DNA of 64,000 nucleotides from Setoptus koraiensis (lineage: Eukaryota > Arthropoda). The notes under the pieces are model-generated. The model saw only the letters and a program-made list of their open reading frames with translations. It was not told the DNA's origin and ran no database searches. Below are positions 1-12,100 of the stretch, piece by piece. Position 1 is the first letter of the stretch, and each line of letters begins with the position of its first letter. The stretch is taken from positions 15,624,001 through 15,688,000 of the forward strand of contig CM106585.1 of the NCBI GenBank assembly GCA_048013815.1, written 5' to 3'. The position numbers were made by a program, and so were the translations under genes.

Positions 1-3000
1 ATAGGATAGAGATGTTCTCTTGTTTGATTTTGATTCTTTTCTGTTGACAATATTCTGCAATGATTCTCTTGTGAACGGTTTGAATATTTGACAATGGGCG
101 AGACCGATGGCAGCACTTGATGACATAATGCTGTTGTCGTTTTGTTAATTGAATACATGGACTTAGCACTTGGTGACCAGGCACTTTGACGCAATGTCGC
201 GCTCGCTGTTTTCTATCACTAGTGATGCATTTAGCACTGATGGCACTGTGGCCGCCTGTTATAATTACTAATAACTCAATTACTAATTAACTTTGTCTTC
301 GTGGAATCACCAATCGATTTTTTAATGTCGCTCTTAATTAGTTTTTTTCCTGAGTGAAACTGATTGGTGCGAACTGTGATCGTCGGCGCCGGCTCGTTCA
401 TGGCGAGTGACTCATTTTGAATTGTTGTTTTGTTGACGATGATCGATAAATTAATTGACGACAATCTACTAATTGATTTATTCTAATTTGTTTCAATTTG
501 TTGTATCCAATCGACTGCTTAATTTGATTTGTGAGTGTGTGACAATTAACTGATAGTGGCAGCAATAATAACAATAATGGTGGTCGCTCAACAGCTAATG
601 GGCAATCCAATACAGAGGGGATTCGCACACTGGCCGATTAAAACTCGAGAGCGCTCAAATGAAGAGGTGCAACAGCCCAGATCAGCGCCAGCATACACAC
701 GGTGCGTTCGGTGGCGGCACTGCATCATTGATTTGCGCATTCATATTGGTTTGGCTTGCACACACGACTCACATTCGATTATAATAATGTCGCGCTCGCT
801 CTCCACGCTGCTAACAAGTCGAATTTTTTCTCGTTCTCTCTTAGTTAAGAGGATCCTGAAAACTATACGGCGGTTAGAATAGTTCGATTTATCGAATCTT
901 ATTCGATCAGTTGAACGGAAATGAAACCACCAACAATTATGCTATAGTCTCTCTCTCTCTCTCTCACTTCATTACTACACCGTGGAATATGTGGCGCACG
1001 CACGCATGCAGACGCACACAGTAGCCTGTGTGTCTGCGTTTTCGCTGGTGGTGATGGTGGTCGAGGCAACAGAGTCTGTGTATGTGTGTATGCTAAAGTT
1101 CCATGAGTTCCATGCTACGGCCTGCATGCCACACTGGGGCAGAGTTCGTGGCATGGAGATAACTTTAGGCTGGGCTCTCAACCAGTGATCGGGGCAGCTC
1201 CCTCCTCCCTCTCGGGCCGAGTCCTCCTCCCCTAGCTCCCGTTGGCTGCCCGTGCCCGATTTTGCACATACAAAACACATACCAGGGGAGCGCAGAAAGG
1301 ACAGTCGAACAATTGCATAGAAACCAATTGCACTGGGCACCTGATATCTTTTGTGGGTGCGAAATTGGGCACGAGAAGCCAGCGACAAGCAGGGCGGCTA
1401 AGCCCTCCTCCCGCCCGGGACGAGGGAGCAAACAGGGGAGCAAGATATTTGCTGGTGCCCGACCACTAGCCCCACGCTACCACACGATACAATAGTGTGC
1501 ACTCTATAGCACGGACTATGGCGCCCACCGACGTGTAGCCATGAATGTATAGCGAGACACCAGCACACATTCACGAGCAGGTAATAACGAGAGTTAAACT
1601 CGTGTATGCCAGAGTTTGCAGGGGGCGCATCAATGTCGCGACTCGCGAGCCCCAGCAAAAAAATATGAGCATAAATCCACATGCGTGCACGTTAATTGTC
1701 TCCATTGCGCCCGAACCACTGGCAGTTTGCGGTTAGCGTGTATAGCGTCAGTGAACGCGGACCACCGGCCGGCCAGCCAGCCAGCCAATCTAGCTAGGCA
1801 ACACAGAGGGGGAGGGCAGGTTAGGTGAACAAATAAAGGCCCTGCATACGAATTGTAGATATACCTGAATATTTGCAACCGCTTTTAGACTCCTGAAAAT
1901 AGCAACATTTTCGCTGTTGTCGTCGATAGCAACGATCAAATTGATATCTAAACAACGCATAAAGCTCATTTCTGCCCGCACCCCTCTCGATCAAGAGGGA
2001 ATATTTTTTTATATATAAATACTTTTATATTTATATACATCAAGTAAGAGCCACCATTATAATGAAACCATCACGTGCGCTCCAATTATTGTAAGACAAT
2101 AGGTGCATCGCTCCAATTTCACTCGCTACTTGAGGTGATCTTGAAAAAAGTCAGGGCTATCGGTGGCAAACATTGTCTGCTTTGTTCCAGTTATTAGCTT
2201 GTGCCTCCAGTTATAAATTATCAATTCCGAGTGCCGCATGGTCACACAGTAGTGTCGTCCAGGTATTCTCGTTATTATCTCTCTCTCTCTCTCCCATTCG
2301 GAGATTGTTCTCCATCTTAAGGATGCAATCAATCAAATACTTTGCATACATCCAATCTTCGTGCAGGTTTTGAGTGTGAAAGCCCCATTTCCGGTTAATA
2401 TTGGTGCGCGCGCGCGTTTACACGGCTGCTGTGATCGAGCAGAGTGCGTTGGCAACGCCACACCAACAAACAGTCGAATCCTCATGGAAATTGTTCAACT
2501 ATAGGATCATTTTGCCTTGAGATTTGTGTGCTACTCATTCGTTGTCTCGTTGCATATCATCGACGGATAAAAGCAAAAATAATAAGTCAAAACATACATA
2601 CTATGGATGGCACCTCCCTACAGCATATTTTTTGTTCGCCTCTTCTTTTCATTAAGCGTTCTCTTGTTCGTTTCAACAGTTAGCGAATTATCTAGAAATA
2701 TATGCAAACCTACCAGAGTGTATGTTAATAGATGCACAAACAGCTACAGTTGAGGGTGGCGGAGCTATTAGCCGGTTAAGCATGGGCAAATGTTACAATG
2801 AAGGAGGCGACCACAAGCTACTAATAATTCAGTCCAGATTCTAGGCGCAGTGTGGAACTATGTTAAGAGAGCAGCTATAGAGAGCTACAACAAACAACAA
2901 TTACCGCTTTGGATATTATAATTGCATTGTGACTTGCCACTTTTAAACAGTCGGTCGGCCTGATCTTTAAGTGAAGGAAAAACAATAGAAACGGGACTAG

Positions 3001-3360
3001 CTTGCAATTTTTGTGCCTTCACCTACACATTCATCTGATACTGATATTATTCATGCCGGTCTAGTGTAACATTTACCTGATTATGGTCCGTGTGCTACAG
3101 GCTAAAGAGTAGGTTTGTGACTAAACCTGACTTAGTTGCTCTGTGAAAGTGCTACTTAAACGAGCGACTGCACGCATATACCCTTACGCAACACCAACTC
3201 CATACATATATATGAGTAGGTAACATCGGTCCATAAATATTATATATATATATATTTTACCTGTATGTATGTTGTTGTGGTCGTTGTTGTTGTTGTTGTT
3301 GCTGATGTGAGTGAGTGAGTGTGTCGTGTGTGTGTGTGTGTGTGTGCGTGTGCGTGTGCA

Positions 3361-3403
<43 letters not shown>

Positions 3404-5824
3404 TAACGACAACAATATTTGGATTGTGGTAGAATTCAAAATGATTTCACGTAGAGCTATCGCCAAACTGATCTCTGCTCTAACACATCGAATACGGAAC
3501 CATGTCCGACTCTAATTGTAACTATCTATCTTCTAATTTTGTAACAGAACCAATTATCAAAGAAACTTGCGCCCCAACTTGTCAGATTAGTCTGGCACAC
3601 GTCTATATGACTATACACTGTAAATGGCACCCTTGCACCCTTATCTACCTTTCTATGGTGCTTAAAAAGGCACAACTTGCTCAGTTCTCTGTGCATTAGA
3701 GGCTAACGATGCAGCCCGTCTCCGCCCTTTACTTTAGAACCATGAATTTCATGACAAGCCGAGCTAACTGAATACCTCTCAGTTGCCTCAATCAATCGCG
3801 CTCCGTCGACTTTGTTTAGTTGTGTCAGCCCAAAAGCATTTTCTCTCCTATCTATCTCCATAAGAATGGCCCTCATACAATCATAAGTACACGCTTATTA
3901 CCGCAAATCTTGCGCTAAATGATTGTCCGCTTGGTTTTATGTTCCCTTTAGATGTATCATTAGTTAATGACCCAATGACGACCACTCTTGTTTTACACTT
4001 TTGTTGGATAGGAAATGACGAACTATCACTGCGCATAATGTGCAGTTGACCATCCATTATGTGTGTCAATTCAAATTATGGGGTCACGGTGAATGGATAT
4101 GAAAAACTGTTTCCCACTACGATTTAAATTGCACCTTTATCCTCCAATTCAACAAACCGATATTAAATTAGAGGTGTTAGGCCAAATGTCACCAGTGTGT
4201 GGTGCATGCGTGAATAACATGGCCCAGGTGACATTATCTATAGTCCTCTATTCACGATGGAGGTAATAGGGAACCCTAGTTAAAAAAAACAATCAACATT
4301 TGTTGATGGAATGGTGCAAACATTCTATTAGATTGTCCATGTTCAACTGAGCATAGTGGATGAATTAAGACATAGTGGAGACGATGTACGTATTCGAACA
4401 TTTCATTAAGCTGACTATCATGTAACAACAACTAACGATAGCCACAATCTATGACCTATAATCAATTTGTTTGTCACGCACTCGCTTGGTTTGAGTTTAT
4501 TTACAATTCATCATGAGAAAATATCTAGATAATATGTGGCAAGCACATTCAATTGATAAATGGCCAATATTGATCTCATGATAAGTCCCGACAGCAACAA
4601 AACTAAACCGCGAACCGCCTATGAACTTCACATGGTGACAACAAATGAGCCAACGGGGTTATACGACAAGCTTATGTGAGAATTCATCTCGGTGATGAAG
4701 AGTGCCGAAAATATCTGTTAGATATAATGGGACTTTATGACTGTGTATAAGGACGTGTCCGAACGAGTCCAATTGCCCAAGCACCACCATCCTCGCACAA
4801 TGGCGTTTTGATTTCTCATTACATAACCATATACCACTGAAAAGTATCTCCCCCTCCCTCTCTCTCCCATTCTTTCGGGGAATGCGCCAACACTTAATAC
4901 GCCGTGGCCTAAATAACTTTGTCGCCCTTAATGGTTGTTGTTTTTTTTTTGTTTTTAATATTAGGCTTGTCATAGGAGCAGTATGGCCACAAAATTGTTA
5001 CGATCGCTAATTTTATTGAGCTCGGGCAGGATTGGTCAGTCTCTTGGATTATGTGGAAAATGTGCAATGAATAGCTTGAGAACTAACGTTTAGTTCGCTC
5101 TATCGAACTGTCCACCATGACCAACTAATGAAACTATCATAAGGGTAATGATTAACTGATAATACCTAAAGGTATCCGCCTATTAGTTCATTTTACTCTG
5201 TGAATAACTGCCATTCCATGTCGAGAGCAGTTTTGATACAAGAAACACGTGCGCAAAATGGTTTGCGTAATTTTCACAGAGATAGAGCGTAACTCCAAGA
5301 GACATTAGGCTGATACAGCAAAGAGATAAGACCACATATGAACTAACGAGCATTAGCAAATATGTATATCAAGAGGAGTGACCAAAATGCGAGCTTTTCT
5401 GTAACAATTTGCACGTAGTGTTCATCTCTGCACACTAAAAAACTCTGTTTTTAACATCATATTTTAAATTCTAATACTCGTACTCTATAAAAGAAATGAG
5501 AATGTTCACGGCAAGCTAGTGAATACTTTTTTCTTTGAAAAAAAAAATCGTAGTGCACATGCTATCAATATAGAGAAAGTGATACGTTCCAGTACCTAAC
5601 TGGGTATTACAAATAGTTCTTTTCTTTCGAGGATTGATTTACTATTTTCTAATTGATCGCTATTTTTAATGTACAGATACATGGATATATAGGGTTTGTT
5701 TTCGCAGAGTATTAATCGGTAATTCATTGTGTAAAACTAATAAGCGAATGACTCAACATAATGATTAACTTTATTGACTGTGTTTTTTTTTGAAGCGTTA
5801 AAATTGTGATCAAAAGCTGGTCAA
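1..5824. other. gene-free 5' flank with simple repeats
   Basis: I see no convincing coding exon here; the open frames are short and lack family resemblance. The stretch holds CT runs (about 949-966 and 2277-2292), a CG run near 2406-2416, GCC/AGCC repeats near 1766-1786, a TA run near 3240-3256, GTT repeats at about 3270-3301 and a long TG tract. Several frames with poly-Cys/Val or poly-His/Thr are only products of the TG tract. It lies downstream of the aconitase gene, which is transcribed toward it. Confidence 0.6.
3319..3402. repeat. TG dinucleotide microsatellite with CG interruptions
   Basis: Alternating TG with a few TGCG interruptions runs for about 80 bp, preceded by GAGT and GTT repeats. 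The composition is seen directly. Alternating purine-pyrimidine DNA of this type can adopt Z-form, but no function is shown here. Confidence 0.9.
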
Positions 5825-8502
5825 TTATTGCGCATTCTTTGCATTTATGTTTTCAGCCATTTTATTCAATGCGCTACCAGCTCTAAACCATCCTATTTGT
5901 GCCTCATTGAAGGTGTGATTCAATAGAATTTGTTCGGTTGTACCATCTTCATGCTTGAGAACACAGGTCAAGGGCTTGCCAGGTGCAAAGGTGTTTAAGC
6001 CAACTATGTCAATCTTATCTGTTGGCCGGACCTTATCGTAGTCACCAGGGGAGGAAAATGTTAAGGGTAACATACCTTGTTTCTTGAGATTTGTTTCATG
6101 TATTCTAGCGAAGCTTTTCACAATTATTGCCCGACCACCTAAATGTCTTGGCTCAAGAGCAGCGTGTTCTCTACTACTTCCTTCGCCGTAGTTCTCTTCT
6201 CCTATGACAACCCAATTCACACCTTTGGATTTATAGTTTCGTGCAGTGTCAGGGACTGAACCGTACTCTTGTGTTAAGAGATTTTTGACTTTGTTCACTT
6301 CTCCGTTTTCTGAATTGACAGCACCAATCAACATGTTATTGGAGATATTGTCCAAGTGACCTCTGAACCTCAACCAGGGTCCTGCCATACTGATATGGTC
6401 TGTGGTGCATTTTCCTTTAACTTTAATCAGAATCAACATATCGGTAAGATCTTTGCCATTCCATCTGTCAAATGGTTTCAGTAACTGAAGTCTCTCACTT
6501 TTACTGTCCACGTTGACTTTTACTTTCGATCCATCCTCAACAGGGGCTTGGAAAGTGTCCTGACCAGGATCGAAGCCTCTGGATGGTAGCTCTTCTCCGT
6601 AGGGGGGCTCCAATTTGAATTTTTCTCCGTTGGCACCTGTCAGTTCATCAGTCATTGGATTGAAATCTAATCGTCCAGCTATTGAAAGGGCAGTGACCAT
6701 TTCGGGTGATGAAATAAAAGCATGTGTTTTAGGGTTGGCATCATTTCTACCAGTAAAATTACGATTGTAAGAGGTTACTATAGTATTAATTTCTCCTTTT
6801 TTAGTATCTTGACGACTCCATTGACCAATACACGGTCCGCAAGCATTCGCTAGAACTGAGCCACCGAACTTTCTCAGTATCTCAGCTTGACCATCTCGTT
6901 CGATTGTTGCCCTTATCTGTTCAGAGCCTGGCGTAACGGTGAAAGCCGATTTAGTTTTCAAGCCATGAGCTATGGCTTGTTTGGCAACAGATACAGATCT
7001 GTTCATATCACCATAGCTGCTGTTGGTGCAACTTCCAATAAGGCCAACTTTGATGTCCACGGGCCAGTTATTCTTTTTAGCTGCCTCACCCAACTTGGAT
7101 ATAGGATGCGCCAGATCGGGCGTAAAAGGCCCGTTGACGTGAGGCTCCAAGGTGGTCAGATTGATTTCGACAATTTGATCGTATTGAGCGTTCCTGTCGG
7201 CAGTCAGTAAGGACAAATTTTCGTCAGCTAAATCGGCGATTGCCTGACGGTTTGTGGCAACTAGATATTCGCGCATGTGACTATTGTATGGAAATACAGA
7301 AGTCGTGGCACCAATTTCAGCTCCCATATTACATATAGTTCCCATACCGGTACAGGCAATGTGATCCACACCAGGTCCGAAATATTCAATGATCGCGCCT
7401 GTTCCACCCTTGACAGTAAGTATGCCAGCCAATTTTAAGATGACATCCTTGAAAGAGGCCCAACCATTGAGTTTGCCAGTGAGATGCACTCCAATAACTT
7501 TGGGACATTTAACCTCCCATGGTAGATCGGCCATGACATCAACAGCATCGGCGCCTCCGACTCCGATACATAACCCACCTAAGCCGCCTCCATTGGGCGT
7601 ATGGCTGTCGGTTCCTATGATCAAACAACCGGGAAAAGCGTAATTCTCAAAAATGATCTGTAGATTGTCGATATACACAATGTATGTTGAAGATTGGATA
7701 GGTTGTTTTTTGGCTTTGTTAGAATTGTTCACATACAATGTAAATTAGATATAATTAGATATAATTGTTTGCAACCTAATACATGAGTACCAGATAGTTC
7801 TCGAGTCTGGTCACACCTGGTGGCTGCTTCTGGTAGTCTCAGGTAGTCGCCTGATATGACCGTCGTTTCATTTCGGTACAAGAAGGAGGAGGAGCGAGCA
7901 GTAAATGTGCACTAGCTCCAGTTTGCCATCGTACCAGCTTGGGGCATGCCCAAAGTGCATAAATACTATGCAAGTAGAATGATACTAACCTGATGAATAA
8001 TACCACTGCCCGGATGCCAGAATCCGATGCCGTACTTGGCGGCTGCCGAGCTCAAGAACTCATACACCTCCTTGTTGACTTCTTTGGCCTTGGTCAAATC
8101 AGCTGAGGCGCCCAGTTTAGCCTCAATAAGATGGTCACAGTGTATAGATGACGGTACGCTGACTTTGGGCAAACCACTGGAGATAAATTGCATTAAAGCC
8201 ATCTGTGCTGTCGCATCTTGCATGGCTACGCGATCTGGTCTCAAGCGTAAGTAACTTTCGCCGCGCACTATGTCCTGACTTTCAACATCGTCCAAATGAG
8301 GATAAAGTATCTTCTCGGATAGGGTCAGGGGTCTCGACAATTTTTTTCTCACCTGAGACAATTTATTTTGCATCTTGTCATAAGGCATGTAAACTTTGGC
8401 GTCATATTTACTAATTGGCACTTGGGCCAAGGCCGCCGGACTGATATGAAGAGAGCGCCTCTGGACAAGAAGGTGCCTACTGGCTTTGATTAATAGAGTC
8501 AT
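5825..8502 (-). CDS. ACO2: mitochondrial aconitate hydratase
   Basis: Converts citrate to isocitrate in the TCA cycle, in the mitochondrial matrix. Two exons on the minus strand: exon 1 is 8502-7990 and exon 2 is 7657-5825, with a 332-bp GT-AG intron (donor at 7989-7988, acceptor at 7659-7658). Joined, they give 781 residues, against about 780 in animals. The N-terminus ([17 protein letters not shown]) is basic and looks like a mitochondrial presequence. The three Fe-S cluster cysteines are at about 381 (GSCTNSS), 444 and 447 (ACGPC). The substrate loops [11 protein letters not shown] and [14 protein letters not shown] are intact. The splice join restores the family sequence [17 protein letters not shown] exactly. 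It stands next to IDH3G, the following enzyme in the cycle, on the same strand. Nothing suggests decay. Confidence 0.97.
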
Positions 8503-9038
8503 TTTGATTGATTGTATCCTGCGTGAATTGATTGGTTAATTATTCTGTTAGCTGAACTGATGAGAGTTGAGTTGTAATATTGATTAGATAGTGAAATAAA
8601 TAGAATAATTTAGTTTCAATAGCGATATATATACTGTATAAATGTTTATATGTATGCGAGAACGCAATGCACTAATAAAAACATCAACAGCCGTTGTTTG
8701 TGTTTGAGCGTGCTCAGTGTGCACAGATACAGCCTGATACAATCAAATTAGCACAATAGACAACTGAAAAGAGTGAACGAAAAAATCTTATCTTATTGCG
8801 CCTTTGTGTGCGCTATTCCCCTATAGGCATTCTTTCTCACTGATACTGTCAGCACTTTGCCACTGGCATCTTTTTGACACCTATAGAGCGACAAGGATGA
8901 GGTCACCTTGAAACAAAGAACACCTATCAGTATTAGAAGCGATCAATTATTTTAGCATAGTAATAATAGCATCTTCTCAATAACACATAAAGATTTACAT
9001 AAAACAAGATGAGTTTTCGTTGTGGCATCTAGTCGGTT
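8503..9038. other. ACO2-IDH3G intergenic spacer
   Basis: A 536-bp spacer between two genes on the same minus strand. It must hold the ACO2 5' region and the IDH3G 3' end. I see no coding exon or clear repeat. The IDH3G stop codon TAA is embedded in GAATAAAA, so an AATAAA polyadenylation hexamer overlaps the stop. Confidence 0.5.
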
Positions 9039-10406
9039 TTATTCACGTTTCGATTGTTGCCTGATATCATCTGTCACAAAGTTTACGACATCAGTAGTTG
9101 TGTGATGACCTCTAAGATCCGGTGTGTGTATTTTGGCCTCGTTGAGGGCCTTGTTTATCGCTCGTCTAATCATTGTAGCGTAATCGTCTAATTTTAAATG
9201 TTGCAATAAGTCGGCAGAGGCATTCAAAACAGCTATCGGATTGGCTATATTCTTGCCAGTCATTGTTTTACCTGTGTTTCTTGAACCTGTTTCAAATACG
9301 GCGTACTCATCGCCAAAGTTTGCGCCAGAAGTCAGTCCAGCTCCTCCAACTAGACCGCAGGCTATGTTCGTAAGAACAGCTCCGTAAAGATTAGGCAGTA
9401 AAAGCACATCAAATTGACTTGGATCAGATACAAGTTGCATACTACAATTGTCGATGATAATATCGTCAAATTCAATATCGGGATAAGATTTCGCAACATC
9501 GCGAGCAACCTCTAAGAATAATCCATCGCTTAATTTCATTATGTTGGCCTTGTGAACACACGTGACTTTCTTTCTGTTGTTTTCTAAGGCGAATTCAAAT
9601 GCATATTTAGCTATTTGCTCACTTTTAGTCTTTGTTACAACCTTAAGACATTCTACTAAGCCGGGCACCGTCTCATGCTCTATTGATGAGTATTCTCCTT
9701 CAGTGTTCTGGCGAATCAAAACAATATCTATATCTCGGTGGCGGGTTTCAACTCCCGTTTGACTAAGAATGTGAACAACATTAGCGAAAAGATTGAGTCT
9801 TTTCCTCAATTCAACATTTCGACTCTTGAAATATCTAGAATGTTCACGAGTCTCTATGTTGCCTTTCAGTGCAATTCCATTACGTTTAATTGACGTTATG
9901 GCCTCCTCCATTTTTTCCATATTCTCATTCATAGAGTCCAGATTGATTTCTTCAAAATCCACCGGAACACCACCTACTTTGAATACTGTTTTGACATGCC
10001 TCATCATTTCTGGTCCTATACCATCACCGGGCAGCATGGTAATCATGAATCGACCGCCATATTTTGCTTTGGGATTTGAGGCAGTGGTAATTTTCAAGTT
10101 GCATCTTTTGCTGGTTGTTATAAAACGCAATTGACGATCATGCAATATTCTATTGGTGATACTATTTTTCAGTTTTGTCTCATTCGATGAAGACAATCCT
10201 GTTGAGGTAGCAATGGTAGGATAGTTTCTCGTGGGTGTCTTAGTTGGGGATGCTGGCTTTCGGATTGGATTGTCGAAAGATGATGATGTCAGAGCAAATT
10301 GATTGTCCCATTCTAAAGATGACAATTGTGACCTGACTGTTATGGAACAGGCCTTTTTTGAGGTCAACTGTGTAATAGCGGTTTGTACTGGATTGCGGCA
10401 CCACAT
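9039..10406 (-). CDS. IDH3G: isocitrate dehydrogenase [NAD] subunit gamma-type, mitochondrial
   Basis: Regulatory subunit of the NAD-dependent isocitrate dehydrogenase complex, which makes 2-oxoglutarate in the matrix. A single exon of 455 residues. The first 115 or so residues are low-conservation and Ser/Thr/Arg-rich, likely including a mitochondrial targeting sequence; this is longer than in vertebrates (about 390 total). The conserved part starts at YGGRFMITMLPGDGIGPE and includes ALKGNIET, NTEGEYSS, VHKANIMKL, MPNLYG-like LLPNLYGAV and KNIANP. ALKGNIET and RNTGK resemble the gamma rather than the alpha or beta subunit; catalytic-subunit features are not claimed. The unusually long N-terminus could mean that the true start is a later Met or an unseen upstream exon. 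It is intronless here, unlike many animal orthologues. Confidence 0.93.
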   Translation of the reverse strand: MWCRNPVQTAITQLTSKKACSITVRSQLSSLEWDNQFALTSSSFDNPIRKPASPTKTPTRNYPTIATSTGLSSSNETKLKNSITNRILHDRQLRFITTSKRCNLKITTASNPKAKYGGRFMITMLPGDGIGPEMMRHVKTVFKVGGVPVDFEEINLDSMNENMEKMEEAITSIKRNGIALKGNIETREHSRYFKSRNVELRKRLNLFANVVHILSQTGVETRHRDIDIVLIRQNTEGEYSSIEHETVPGLVECLKVVTKTKSEQIAKYAFEFALENNRKKVTCVHKANIMKLSDGLFLEVARDVAKSYPDIEFDDIIIDNCSMQLVSDPSQFDVLLLPNLYGAVLTNIACGLVGGAGLTSGANFGDEYAVFETGSRNTGKTMTGKNIANPIAVLNASADLLQHLKLDDYATMIRRAINKALNEAKIHTPDLRGHHTTTDVVNFVTDDIRQQSKRE

Positions 10407-10767
10407 TTCTACGATCTAATAGCAATATTGATAGTCAACAGAAATAGTACAATATATACTTTAGTTATAAATGATTATAATAAATGATTACAATAAATAA
10501 TCATAGTAGAATAAAAAACAGAAATAATACAACATTTACATTTACACAAAAATGTAAATGTAAAAATATTATCCGCGCACAAAATAGCATGCCCTTGTTT
10601 TTCTTGCGCACTATGAAATTAAAACCATATGATTGAGCATTCGTGAAGATCACTCATCATGTTGGCAGATCTCGTTGTCAGACCTAAAAAAATCATAAGT
10701 CACAACGGCGTTTCGATTATTTTCCTCTAATGACAACAAAGAACTCAGTAACAAAATATTTAAACAA
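10407..10767. promoter_or_regulatory. shared divergent promoter region (inferred)
   Basis: A 361-bp AT-rich interval separates the IDH3G start (minus) from the aldo-keto reductase start (plus), so both promoters must lie here unless 5' UTR introns exist. It contains near-tandem copies of TAAATGATTA around 10467-10503 and a short inverted motif built on ACATTTACATTT/AAATGTAAATGT near 10530-10562. No TATA box is assigned. The regulatory role is inferred from position only. Confidence 0.4.
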
Positions 10768-11772
10768 ATGTTTGCGAAGTGGCTGAAAACCTTCACAAAC
10801 CTCAAAACTATAAAAGAGGCTAGTAAGATCACCGAACCGCCCATCGTACAGACAACAAGAAACGAGATCAAAGCTACAACAAGACGACTGGAAATGAATG
10901 TGTTACTCAATAATGGATTGAAGATGCCCCGCATTGGACTTGGTACCTTCGGCGTTAAAGATAAGGCAACTTGTCTCAATGTTTTCGACGAGGCCATAAC
11001 GGCTGGTTATAGGTTGTTTGACACTGGATCACTCTACGGTAATGATGAATATATTGGTGATGTTGTTTATAGTAGACTTAGCCGTAAAGACTTGAAACGA
11101 GATGAGATATTCATTTCCACCAAAATTGCTCCTTGGGAGCATGGTAAGAGTAGCACAAACCAATCTGTGAAAGATTCTTTGAAACGACTAAAGCTATCTT
11201 ATATTGATCTAGTTCTTGTACATTGGCCGGGTGTTGCAAAAGCCAAACCAAACGACCCAAAAAACAAGTCTATGAGAAGGGAAACATGGCAAGAACTTGA
11301 GTCATTAGTGAACGAAGGCAAGATACATTCAATTGGTGTATCCAATTATACTGTAAAGCATCTTGAGGATTTACTAAGCTATTGCTCATTGAAACCTGTG
11401 GTGAATCAAGTAGAATTTCATCCCCTTTGTTATCAAACAGATTTATTAAACTTCTGTAAAGAAAAAGATATCTATCTACAAGCCTACTCTTCTCTCGGAT
11501 CGTCCCAGAGCAAACCGCCGGGTTGGACTATATTATTCAACAACGATACTGTTAAATCAATAGCCGCTAGTCATAACAAAACTATACCACAGATCTTACT
11601 GAGATGGGGCCTCCAGCATGATTGTTTATTAATACCGAAGACTTCAAAAGTTGAAAATCTCAAGCCAAATCTGGAAATATTCGACTTTGAACTATCTGCC
11701 GATGACGTAGCAAAATTAGATAGTTTAAACAGCAATAAGCATTTCTGTTGGAATCCCCAAGAAATCGATTGA
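10768..11772 (+). CDS. aldo-keto reductase
   Basis: NADPH-dependent carbonyl reductase of the aldo-keto reductase superfamily, 334 residues, one exon. A (beta/alpha)8 barrel is implied by NGLKMPRIGLGTFG near residues 49-62. The catalytic tetrad is visible: Asp85 and Tyr90 (FDTGSLYGND), Lys119 (STK) and His152 (VHWPG). The cofactor-binding LIPKTSK motif is near residue 290. The first 42 residues precede the usual AKR start and are basic; an internal Met43 would give a typical 292-residue protein, so either a targeting extension or a too-early start is possible. An AATAAA sits at 11798-11803, about 26 nt past the stop. Substrate cannot be assigned; the sequence is closer to the small glyoxal/2,5-diketogluconate reductase-like group than to vertebrate AKR1. 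Confidence 0.9.
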   Translation: MFAKWLKTFTNLKTIKEASKITEPPIVQTTRNEIKATTRRLEMNVLLNNGLKMPRIGLGTFGVKDKATCLNVFDEAITAGYRLFDTGSLYGNDEYIGDVVYSRLSRKDLKRDEIFISTKIAPWEHGKSSTNQSVKDSLKRLKLSYIDLVLVHWPGVAKAKPNDPKNKSMRRETWQELESLVNEGKIHSIGVSNYTVKHLEDLLSYCSLKPVVNQVEFHPLCYQTDLLNFCKEKDIYLQAYSSLGSSQSKPPGWTILFNNDTVKSIAASHNKTIPQILLRWGLQHDCLLIPKTSKVENLKPNLEIFDFELSADDVAKLDSLNSNKHFCWNPQEID

Positions 11773-12100
11773 GAGTCTTCTCATGTTATTTTAACCGAAT
11801 AAAAATATCATGACCTATACAAAGCCGAGCCTAGTTTCTAACTTGAATACGTAGTATCCTGGTTGCACACAATCCCACAAGTTTTTTGACAATAATAATA
11901 ACTTCGCGACTTCGATAATTGTTGACACTAACTTCCTTCATCATTTTCATACTTTCGTCTAATTTGCACTCCGTTCACTTCATTAGTAAGGACAAACCGT
12001 ATCTACGTCCTAAATTTAATTGTTTAAACACACCAACATGAAGCAACAGTACGTATCCGCAGCTTAGGAAAAGAAATCTGTCACTTGTACAAATAGAACC
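11773..12100. other. spacer between AKR and GH18 genes
   Basis: A 328-bp spacer carrying the AKR polyadenylation signal and the promoter of the GH18 gene. No further gene or repeat is seen. Confidence 0.5.
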
